64,000 nt of DNA from Chryseobacterium indicum. Its GTDB lineage: Bacteria > Bacteroidota > Bacteroidia > Flavobacteriales > Weeksellaceae. The position numbers were made by a program, and so were the translations under genes. Under the pieces are notes generated by a model. The model was given only the letters and a program-made list of their open reading frames with translations. It did no database searches and was not told the DNA's origin. The stretch covers positions 186,001-250,000 of the forward strand of contig NZ_JACSGT010000003.1 in the NCBI RefSeq assembly GCF_021504595.1, read 5' to 3'. This document shows, one piece after another, positions 18,937-25,181 of the stretch (its first letter is position 1; the number at the start of each line of letters is the position of its first letter).

Positions 18937-19674
18937 ATGAAAAAAATACTTTTAATTTTTAGCATAGCAATTTCAACTTTAATTATGGCTCAGCAAAAAC
19001 CCACTCTTTTCTTAATCGGAGATTCTACCATGGCTAATAAAGAAAATCCGGACAAAAATCCGGAACACGGATGGGGACAGATCTTACCTCAGTTTTTAAC
19101 TAGCGGAATCGAAATTCAGAATCATGCGGTGAACGGAAGAAGTTCCAAAAGTTTCAGAACGGAAGGACGATGGGATAAAGTGGAAAAGCAACTGAAAAAA
19201 GGAGATTTTGTTATTATACAGTTTGGTCATAACGATCAGAAAATTAAAGATTCTACGAAGTTTACCAATCCTTACACACAGTACAGAGCGAATCTTGAAC
19301 GATATGTGAATGAAGCCAGAGCTAAAGGAGCGATTCCTGTTCTGATGACTTCCATTGTAAGAAGAAACTTCAACGAAAACGGAGTTTTGATCGATACGCA
19401 TAAGGAATATCCTTTGGTTGTAAGAATGGTCGCCAATGATCTGAAAGTTCCTTTTGTAGATATGCAGTTGTTAACTGAACAGATGGAAATTTCTTACGGC
19501 CCCGAAAATTCAAAAAAACTTCATCTGTATTACAAAGAAGGCGAAGATCCTTATTATCCCAAAGGAAAAGAAGATGATACACATTTGTCCAGATTGGGAG
19601 CGGAAACAGTTGCTAAATTAGCCGCGAAAAGTTTAAAGACCTTGAAAATAGGGTTGGAAAAGTATATTAAATAA
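18937..19674 (+). CDS. Rhamnogalacturonan acetylesterase-like SGNH hydrolase (CE12-like, copy 2)
   Basis: A 245-residue secreted enzyme (signal peptide ending LIMAQ, about residue 19). SGNH blocks: GDSTM with Ser30, AVNGRSSKSF, IQFGHNDQK and the C-terminal Asp-His pair in DDTHLSRLG. The same family as the lipoprotein at 14087 but exported differently, so one may act at the membrane and the other free in the periplasm or medium. It deacetylates pectic polymers by inference from family and locus. Confidence 0.9.
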   Translation: MKKILLIFSIAISTLIMAQQKPTLFLIGDSTMANKENPDKNPEHGWGQILPQFLTSGIEIQNHAVNGRSSKSFRTEGRWDKVEKQLKKGDFVIIQFGHNDQKIKDSTKFTNPYTQYRANLERYVNEARAKGAIPVLMTSIVRRNFNENGVLIDTHKEYPLVVRMVANDLKVPFVDMQLLTEQMEISYGPENSKKLHLYYKEGEDPYYPKGKEDDTHLSRLGAETVAKLAAKSLKTLKIGLEKYIK

Positions 19675-19681
19675 TAGAGAT

Positions 19682-19743
19682 CCCACTGATTTTGCAGATT
19701 AAAATTATTTTAAAGATCTGCTCAATCAGCAAAATCTGCGCGA
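19682..19743. repeat. Dispersed CAGATT/AATCTGCG intergenic repeat
   Basis: About 62 bp with CTGATTTTGCAGATTAAAA on the left and TCTGCTCAATCAGCAAAATCTG toward the right, able to fold on itself. Related copies lie at 36478-36550, 24781-24889 and 13974-14008. Such elements sit between genes only. Confidence 0.6.
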
Positions 19744-19836
19744 AAACAATATGAAATCAATCAATACATTAGATTTCTCCTTCCTCGAAATGATAGGATG
19801 TAAAAATTAGTTTAATATAAATTGAAAAGTAATAAG

Positions 19837-20190
19837 ATGAAATTCAAAAAAGAACCTTTCTTCGATGGAAATTCTGAATGGGAAGATTTAGGAGGCGGCA
19901 TTTCCAGACAGTTTGTCGGATATAATTCCCAGGTCATGATGGTGATTGTACAATTTGAAAAGGATGCTGTTGGTGCTTTGCAGCAGCATTTTCACTCTCA
20001 GATCACATATGTTGCGGAAGGACAATTTGAAGTTACGGTTGATGGTAAAATGAAAATTTTACAGAAAGGCGACGGATTTTTTGCGCAACCCAATATTTTT
20101 CATAGCGTGAAATGCCTCGAAGCAGGAAAACTGATTGATGCGTTTGCTCCTTTCAGAGAAGATTTTATTAAAGATGAGTTTTCGGGCTAA
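19837..20190 (+). CDS. kdgF: KdgF-like cupin, linearises unsaturated galacturonate
   Basis: A 117-residue cytosolic cupin. I use the ATG at 19837; a TTG five codons upstream is the only alternative. It has the KdgF pattern WEDLGGGISRQ, the metal-binding set His51, His53, Gln55 (HFHSQ) and His89 (IFHSVKC), and the C-terminal DAFAPFRED. KdgF converts the cyclic delta-4,5-unsaturated galacturonate produced by lyases and GH105 to the linear ketone used by KduI, so it bridges the secreted enzymes and kduI/kduD. Unusually for the pathway it is encoded at the far end of the locus from kduI. Confidence 0.85.
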   Translation: MKFKKEPFFDGNSEWEDLGGGISRQFVGYNSQVMMVIVQFEKDAVGALQQHFHSQITYVAEGQFEVTVDGKMKILQKGDGFFAQPNIFHSVKCLEAGKLIDAFAPFREDFIKDEFSG

Positions 20191-20352
20191 ATTCAAGTTC
20201 GGGATTTAATTTTCATTCCAAATACAACAATCTGTTTTTCATACAAATAAAGCATTTACCAAACAGCTAATATTTTTTTCCTGAAGATATTCCGGTTCAT
20301 CAGATTTGATCTGTAATACCGGATCATCTTTGGGATTTTTATTTATCATTTC

Positions 20353-20598
20353 AGTTCGGGATAAGAAATAAATTTAAATAATTGATTTATAGAATTATAT
20401 TAATTTATCGCAAAGAAAAACAAAAGATTTTTTTACTTATTGAAAGTTGGTAAGCTAAACAAAGGCACTTCGTTTATTTAAAAGACAAAAATGGTATTAC
20501 TTTGATCAATTTTACGCCTTTGTATATCTTAAAAGCGGAATTCCTGATAATTGAATCTCTTTGTTTAACCTTGCGTTTAAGAAGACTTATCCCGAACT
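20353..20598. repeat. MITE-like element with 13-bp perfect terminal inverted repeats
   Basis: Ends AGTTCGGGATAAG (20353-20365) and CTTATCCCGAACT (20586-20598) are exact inverses, 246 bp apart end to end. Inside are ATCGCAAAG / CCTTGCGTT arms and AACAAAGGC / GCCTTTGT arms, making three nested levels. The CGCAAAG level is shared with the element at 17653-17814. No open reading frame of note. Confidence 0.65.
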
Positions 20599-20642
20599 CA
20601 GGTTATTTAAGAAGTAAACAGATTTTATATATTAAATAAAAT

Positions 20643-20654
20643 GCAACCGATTAA
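20643..20654. promoter_or_regulatory. Degenerate operator-like site upstream of the PL1 gene
   Basis: GCAACCGATTAA shares GCAA-CGATT with GCAATCGATTGC but differs at three positions. It lies 118 bp before the pectate lyase start. Weak by itself; noted because stronger copies precede other pectin genes. Confidence 0.25.
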
Positions 20655-20730
20655 CCAAATTAAATAATCAATATTATAATTATATAAATATAAATATGTC
20701 AAGATATAAATTATTTAAATGAAGGATTTG

Positions 20731-20738
20731 TAATTTTG
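20731..20738 (+). promoter_or_regulatory. Candidate -7 promoter box of the pectate lyase gene
   Basis: TAATTTTG fits the Bacteroidetes -7 consensus TAnnTTTG and lies 33 bp before the start codon at 20772. No TTG sits at the expected -33 distance, so an activator may be needed or the match may be chance. Confidence 0.4.
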
Positions 20739-20771
20739 AATCCTAATCATAATTAAAAACAATTACTTACT

Positions 20772-21890
20772 ATGAAACAAACATTTAAAGCTGCTTTTGC
20801 TACGGCAGCTCTCTGTTCGGTTTTTGCCTTAACCGGATGCGGACAGGAAGAAATTAAATCCGATTTGTCCGAAAACAACAGTGACCTGAACATGAGAAGT
20901 GAACTGGTTGCGAGTGCGGTAATTCCGTTAGCCGATTGTTCTGCTCCGGGATGGGCTTCACAAAACGGCGGAACTACAGGAGGCGGAACTGCCGCTGAAA
21001 CTACCGTTACCAACTACGCCCAGTTAAAAGCTGCCATAGAAAATTCTGCGGTAAAAGTGATTAAAGTAACCGGAACCATTACTGTTTCAGCACGTTTATC
21101 GTTTCAGGATCAGACAGGAAAAACAATCTACGGAACGAGTGGTGCAAAATTAGTTTCCACCGATCAGACGAAAGATGGTTCAGGAATCATCAACATCAAA
21201 AGATGCAATAATATCATCATCAGAAACCTGATCTTTGAAGGTCCGGGAGCTTATGATACAGACGGCTGGGACAATGCCATTCTGGACGACTGCCGAAATG
21301 TATGGATCGATCACTGTGAATTCAGAGACGGAGTAGACGGAAATTTTGATGTTAAAAATAAATCTGACTTTGTTACGGTCTCTTACACCAAATTTAATTA
21401 TCTGAAAGCGCCAAAACCGGGAGGACCCGGCGGAACAGATGACCACAGGTTTTCTAATCTCATCGGATCGAGCGATGGTGCTACTACGGATGCCGGAAAA
21501 CTGAATGTAACTTTTGTTCGTTGCTGGTGGGCTCCGGGATGCAGAGAGCGTATGCCAAGAGTGCGTTACGGTAAAATCCACATCCTGAACAGCTATTTCA
21601 ACAGTGCTGTAAGCAACAAATGTATCGCAGCAGGAGTTCAGGCAAATATCCGCGTTGACGGAAATGTATTTGAAAATGTAAATGAGCCTATTAGCCTGAT
21701 GAGCGGATTGACTGCAGTAACAGTTACTTCCAATAATACTTTTACCAACGTTACGGGTAATACATCAGGAAGCGGAACTGCTTTCACGCCTCCATATACC
21801 ATTAATACACTTTCTCTTTCTTCAGTAAAATCTAATGTTACGACGAATGCGGGAGCAACACTATCAGGCAATATCTGTAATTCTTTCTAA
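20772..21890 (+). CDS. Pectate lyase, PL1 family, lipoprotein
   Basis: A 372-residue protein with a lipoprotein signal (LTGC, Cys23) and a flexible Gly/Thr-rich linker to about residue 80. The beta-helix has the Pel signature NVWIDHCEFRDG with calcium-binding Asp residues around 180-190, and R260-M-P-R-V-R265 with the catalytic Arg in the RxPxxR motif. It cleaves homogalacturonan by beta-elimination at the cell surface or periplasm. It differs from the PL1 at 8329 in size and subfamily. It is alone in its transcription unit, with its own putative promoter upstream and a strong terminator 28 bp downstream. Confidence 0.92.
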   Translation: MKQTFKAAFATAALCSVFALTGCGQEEIKSDLSENNSDLNMRSELVASAVIPLADCSAPGWASQNGGTTGGGTAAETTVTNYAQLKAAIENSAVKVIKVTGTITVSARLSFQDQTGKTIYGTSGAKLVSTDQTKDGSGIINIKRCNNIIIRNLIFEGPGAYDTDGWDNAILDDCRNVWIDHCEFRDGVDGNFDVKNKSDFVTVSYTKFNYLKAPKPGGPGGTDDHRFSNLIGSSDGATTDAGKLNVTFVRCWWAPGCRERMPRVRYGKIHILNSYFNSAVSNKCIAAGVQANIRVDGNVFENVNEPISLMSGLTAVTVTSNNTFTNVTGNTSGSGTAFTPPYTINTLSLSSVKSNVTTNAGATLSGNICNSF

Positions 21891-21918
21891 AGCAATTTTT
21901 TAATACTATTCATACTTT

Positions 21919-21952
21919 AAGCGGCTGTCCCGATCGGGACAGCCGCTTTTTT
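21919..21952. terminator. Bidirectional intrinsic terminator between convergent lyase genes
   Basis: Perfect GC-rich stem GCGGCTGTCCC (21921-21931) and GGGACAGCCGC (21936-21946) around GATC, flanked by AA on the left and six T on the right. Its left flank offers only two T on the minus strand, so it should work best for the plus-strand PL1 gene. Confidence 0.85.
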
Positions 21953-22016
21953 CTGCAGAACTTGGATCCTAATGTTTTTTACTGAACTTATCTAACTTTC
22001 CATAATCCGCAATTAA

Positions 22017-23042
22017 CTATAAATCAGAAATACTGTTTTTTTCAAGCCACTTCGGATATTCTTTCCCAAGCAGTTTTTCGGCATAATCTCCGTACCAGCT
22101 ATAGCCGTTTCTTCTTTCTTCGGAAACTTCGTAATAATTGTATTTTACGCTTCCGTCGCGGTCGCCGAAAAGAGGTTTATTGTTGTTGATGTCGTAAAAT
22201 CTTGCCCAGATCACAGAATTTTTATCTTCGGCTAAAGTTCGCACTGCTTTTCCGTTTACCTTAGACACTTCATAGCTGTAGCCTTCAATTTTATTTTGTC
22301 TGAACCATTTTATGGCAGATTTTACAGATTTTTCGATTTCCGGAGTTACAGGCTGCATCATTAAAAATCTTACAATTCCCACAGATTCTGCGGTAGCTAA
22401 AGAAACAGGTTCAAAAGCCCTTGCTTTATCCGGCTGTAAGGTTTCTTCGTTGTACTGGTCTCCCCAGATTGCCGGAATATTTTTTTGCAGAACCTGCGTT
22501 TTTAAAATACACTCTATTCCTTTCTGAACGGCGGTTTTTGATTTTTCTTTCAGCTTTGCATCCACCACATCGAAACCATTTTTTCCTTCGGCAACGTTAT
22601 ATAAAACCGTAAGTGCATTAATCATTGCATTGTCATTATACGTAATCTGCTTTCTGTACAATCCTTTATTGGGATAATACTGCGGAAAACCTCCGTTGTT
22701 TTTATACTGCATCAGCAAAAGATAGCTGATTCCTTTTTCTGCTGATTTTAAATATTCCGGATTTCTGGTGACAGAATATGCTTTGATGAGTGCATTAATC
22801 TCCCTTGAGGTCGCATTGTTGTCAATCGTTGCATGATCGTCTCCTGTTGCTTTTATCTTCCTTAAAAGTTCCTTGCTGAGAGGCAGATTGTAATTGACGA
22901 CAGATTTATCCTCGAGCTGTTTTCCCCAGCCTCCGACCGGAAGCTGATAGATAAGCATTTTTTCAGCTAAAGTATCTTTTGTCTGGGCAGAAAGATTTAC
23001 AACAGCCCAGCTTAAAGCCAATATGTACAGTTTTGTTTTCAT
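22017..23042 (-). CDS. Pectate lyase, PL10 family
   Basis: A 341-residue secreted protein (signal peptide ending NLSAQ). PL10 hallmarks are WGKQLEDKS near the N-terminus, ATIDNNATSREI, NGGFPQYYP, TYNDNAMINAL, IPAIWGDQYNEETLQP with ARAFEPVSLATAES, and WARFYDINNNKPLFGDRDG. This (alpha/alpha)-toroid lyase cleaves polygalacturonate by beta-elimination. It lies 11 bp downstream of the DUF4861 gene on the same strand, so the two form an operon that converges on the plus-strand pectin genes. Confidence 0.92.
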   Translation of the reverse strand: MKTKLYILALSWAVVNLSAQTKDTLAEKMLIYQLPVGGWGKQLEDKSVVNYNLPLSKELLRKIKATGDDHATIDNNATSREINALIKAYSVTRNPEYLKSAEKGISYLLLMQYKNNGGFPQYYPNKGLYRKQITYNDNAMINALTVLYNVAEGKNGFDVVDAKLKEKSKTAVQKGIECILKTQVLQKNIPAIWGDQYNEETLQPDKARAFEPVSLATAESVGIVRFLMMQPVTPEIEKSVKSAIKWFRQNKIEGYSYEVSKVNGKAVRTLAEDKNSVIWARFYDINNNKPLFGDRDGSVKYNYYEVSEERRNGYSWYGDYAEKLLGKEYPKWLEKNSISDL

Positions 23043-23053
23043 CCTTAATAATG

Positions 23054-24238
23054 TTATTTAATAGTTATCTGCAAAGGATTTGCGATGATCTGCGCCTGTT
23101 TTTTCAACATATCTTCCCAGTCCTTCTGAGTATGAATCTGTCCGCTTTTCTGCCATGCAAATCCTGCGTAGTAGGTAAGTTTTCTCTGAGGTTTTGTGAT
23201 GACCAGTAAATTGCTCTGATCCGGAGTTTCGGATTTAAAAGCCATTGATTTTTCAATAGTTTCAGGATTTACCACAATTCCCTCTCCAACAAAGGCGTCA
23301 TCAATTTTTTCCCAATGAAGATAATATCCTTCTTTGTCATTAAGCTTTGCTTCTCCTTCATTTTTGTGAAGGGTAATTCCGATGGTATAATTCGGAACCT
23401 TTTTTTCCGCTTCGAAAGTGGATTCGAATTTTGAAAAGTTTGAACCTAAATCTAAAGAAATTCTTTTGGTTTCTTTCACGCCAAAATCGCTCCAGGGATT
23501 GTATGTAAGCTCAAAAACCGTTCTTAAAGATCCTTCCGCAATGGTTTTAGAGGTAACAAAATTCTGTGAGACCTGTAGTTTTCCGTCTTTCCAGATTCCG
23601 ATACCTCCGGTTCCGCGGCTGTCTCCTACGTGATAAGGATCGTAACCTTCCCCTCTGGAATCTTTGTGGTAATACATAGGATCGGTTAAATAGCCTTTGT
23701 ACCATTTATTGATTACCGACTGCTCTGTTCTTTTCAGCCAGATATCCACTCCGCTGGAAAGGGTACTTCCTTTTACTCCTGCCAAAGCTTCTCTCTGTCC
23801 TTTCGGACCGTACATTCTGAAAGCAATTTTTTCATTTTCCCAGGCATAATCGTCTACTCTTTCCGGAACCAGCCTGGAATAAGTGGTTACTTTACTTTCA
23901 GGAACCGGAGATTTTCCATCGGCTGAAATGATATAATTCTCAGAAGACTTTCCCTGAATGTGCGCCATGAAAAGCAACTCATCATTGTTGCCATCTCCAT
24001 CGTTATCGATCCACTGAATGGTTATTAATTGTCCTTTACTGTTTTTTATCCTTACATCTGCTTCTTTATTTTTATCCAAAAATGATTTTAGTCTGGAAAC
24101 AGGAACTGAAACCACCTCATTTCGTTCAAAACTGAGATTATTTTTTACCAGAACGGAAGTCTGAGCCTTCAGTAAAGGCGAACTAATGCAACCGATTGCG
24201 CAAATGAAGCCAAAAACAGATTTTTTAACTGTAACCAT
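23054..24238 (-). CDS. DUF4861 family secreted protein (copy 2)
   Basis: A 394-residue secreted protein. The signal peptide runs to about residue 25 (PLLKAQ). DUF4861 features are seen in YAWENEKIAFRMYGPKG, GVDIWLKRTEQSVINKWY, DPYHVGDSRGTGGIGIW and ELTYNPW segments. The N-terminal 130 residues (VSVPVSRL, IQWIDNDGDGNNDELLF) form an extra domain not present in the shorter copy at 9786. No activity can be assigned. A one-mismatch operator palindrome lies inside the signal-peptide codons (24188-24199) and a -7-like box 26 bp upstream. It is the first gene of the unit with PL10. Confidence 0.82.
   Translation of the reverse strand: MVTVKKSVFGFICAIGCISSPLLKAQTSVLVKNNLSFERNEVVSVPVSRLKSFLDKNKEADVRIKNSKGQLITIQWIDNDGDGNNDELLFMAHIQGKSSENYIISADGKSPVPESKVTTYSRLVPERVDDYAWENEKIAFRMYGPKGQREALAGVKGSTLSSGVDIWLKRTEQSVINKWYKGYLTDPMYYHKDSRGEGYDPYHVGDSRGTGGIGIWKDGKLQVSQNFVTSKTIAEGSLRTVFELTYNPWSDFGVKETKRISLDLGSNFSKFESTFEAEKKVPNYTIGITLHKNEGEAKLNDKEGYYLHWEKIDDAFVGEGIVVNPETIEKSMAFKSETPDQSNLLVITKPQRKLTYYAGFAWQKSGQIHTQKDWEDMLKKQAQIIANPLQITIK
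24188..24199. promoter_or_regulatory. Candidate operator inside the DUF4861 gene start
   Basis: GCAACCGATTGC differs at one base from the perfect palindrome GCAATCGATTGC before susC. It overlaps codons of the signal peptide, about 40-50 bp after the start codon, where a bound repressor could block elongation. Being coding sequence, it could be chance. Confidence 0.4.
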
Positions 24239-24418
24239 ATTTTGTATTGCTGAGTTAATCTTTCAAAAGTAAAAATAATTTTTGTTCACTGAGAGAAAAT
24301 TTTAATGATTTAACAAAATTTGTGACATTTAATCCGATATTCTTTTTTTAAAATAAAAATACTTGCTGATAAAAGTTTCTGTATGGTTTCATCAATAAAA
24401 GCTTATTAACAAGTCATA

Positions 24419-24631
24419 AAGTTGTTTAAAGGAAAATGCTAAAAACTCTATGGAGTTTTATCTGTGCAGAATCATATTAGGCTTACGTTCGGTGTTGCGC
24501 AGGAACGCCATCTTTAGAAAATTCATTAAGAATTATAAGATATCAATCCTACGGATTGATTGATAGACTTATTCTTATTTCTACACAGACTCTGCTCTTA
24601 AAGGAGCAGAGATCTTTACTTTAAACAACTT
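24419..24631. repeat. MITE-like element enclosing three small hairpins
   Basis: Ends AAGTTGTTTAAAG (24419-24431) and CTTTAAACAACTT (24619-24631) are exact 13-bp inverses. Inside are AAAACTCTATGGAGTTTT, ATCAATCCTACGGATTGAT and CTCTGCTCTTAAAGGAGCAGAG, each a hairpin around a short variable loop. The element at 37928-38084 has the same kind of module, so they look like REP/BIME-type clusters. Confidence 0.65.
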
Positions 24632-24647
24632 ACATAATTAATTCAAC

Positions 24648-24687
24648 AAAATTAAAAATAAAAAGCGTCCACATTTCTGCAGACGCT
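24648..24687 (-). terminator. Terminator-like hairpin of an unassigned minus-strand transcript
   Basis: On the minus strand, AGCGTC and GACGCT form a stem (24664-24669 with 24682-24687) followed by a T-rich run TTTTTATTTTT. The nearest minus-strand gene upstream already has its own terminator at 25107-25134, so this hairpin may end a separate small transcript or be a relic. Confidence 0.45.
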
Positions 24688-24780
24688 CCAAACTCAATCT
24701 TCTTCATAATACATCGATCACTACTTTAACTCCTCCACATACATTTTTATTGTGTTTTAACCCTCTTTTTTTCTAAAAAA

Positions 24781-24889
24781 ATCCCGCAGACTGACAATCT
24801 ATTTTTTATCTAATTAAATTAATTAAAATCTCAGATCATTGTTTTATAAGCCTTAATTAAATACTGATCTGCTTCATCTGCGGGAAAAA
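24781..24889. repeat. Diverged CAGATT/AATCTGCG-type repeat with long-range stem
   Basis: ATCCCGCAGA at the left and TCTGCGGGA at the right can pair across about 90 bp. The inner CTGATCTGCTTCATCTGCGG matches the dispersed element at 19682-19743. On the minus strand the left arm is followed by seven T. Confidence 0.5.
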
Positions 24890-25106
24890 CCTGAACAAAT
24901 TCTTAAAAAACCACAATCACATGAATTTGCTGGTTACCTCATTTAATTTTACAGTATATACGAAGTACTTTTTAATCGTCTCTATTTATATAGATGCAGA
25001 AAAATGGAAAAGCGTTGGAAAATTTTTTAAAAAAAGTATTAATTTTTACAAAAAAGATCATAAATCACTGATTATAAACCTAATAAAATTTCAATAATTA
25101 TACAAG

Positions 25107-25134
25107 AAAAAAGCTTCTGAATGATATTCAGAAG
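25107..25134 (-). terminator. Intrinsic terminator of the beta-glucan regulator gene
   Basis: Perfect 9-bp stem CTTCTGAAT / ATTCAGAAG (25114-25122 and 25126-25134), 3-base loop, then CTTTTTT on the minus strand. It lies 48 bp after the stop codon of the gene at 25182-27878. Confidence 0.8.
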
Positions 25135-25181
25135 AAAAATTTAATCATGGGCAGAATTTAGGTAAGCATATTTTTAGAAAT

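Larger units (their letters stand above)
20191..20771. other. Gap holding a nested inverted-repeat element and the pectate lyase promoter
   Basis: A 581-bp gap without a credible gene. Most of it is the MITE-like element at 20353-20598. After it come a degenerate operator-like site (20643-20654) and a TAATTTTG -7 box (20731-20738) before the PL1 gene. A third copy of the outer arm sequence (AAGTTCGGGAT) lies just after the kdgF stop. Confidence 0.65.
24239..25181. other. Long gap with repeat elements, three hairpins and two minus-strand terminators
   Basis: A 943-bp gap between the divergent DUF4861 gene and the end of the beta-glucan regulator gene. It holds a -7-like box at 24264-24271 (TACTTTTG on the minus strand), the 213-bp element 24419-24631, a terminator-like hairpin at 24648-24687, a CAGATT-type repeat at 24781-24889 and the regulator gene's terminator at 25107-25134. 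No plausible protein gene on either strand. Confidence 0.65.

Noticed and set aside
24420..24640. Three hairpins considered as a CRISPR array
   Set aside because: The hairpins differ in sequence and spacing, and there are no identical direct repeats or cas genes.
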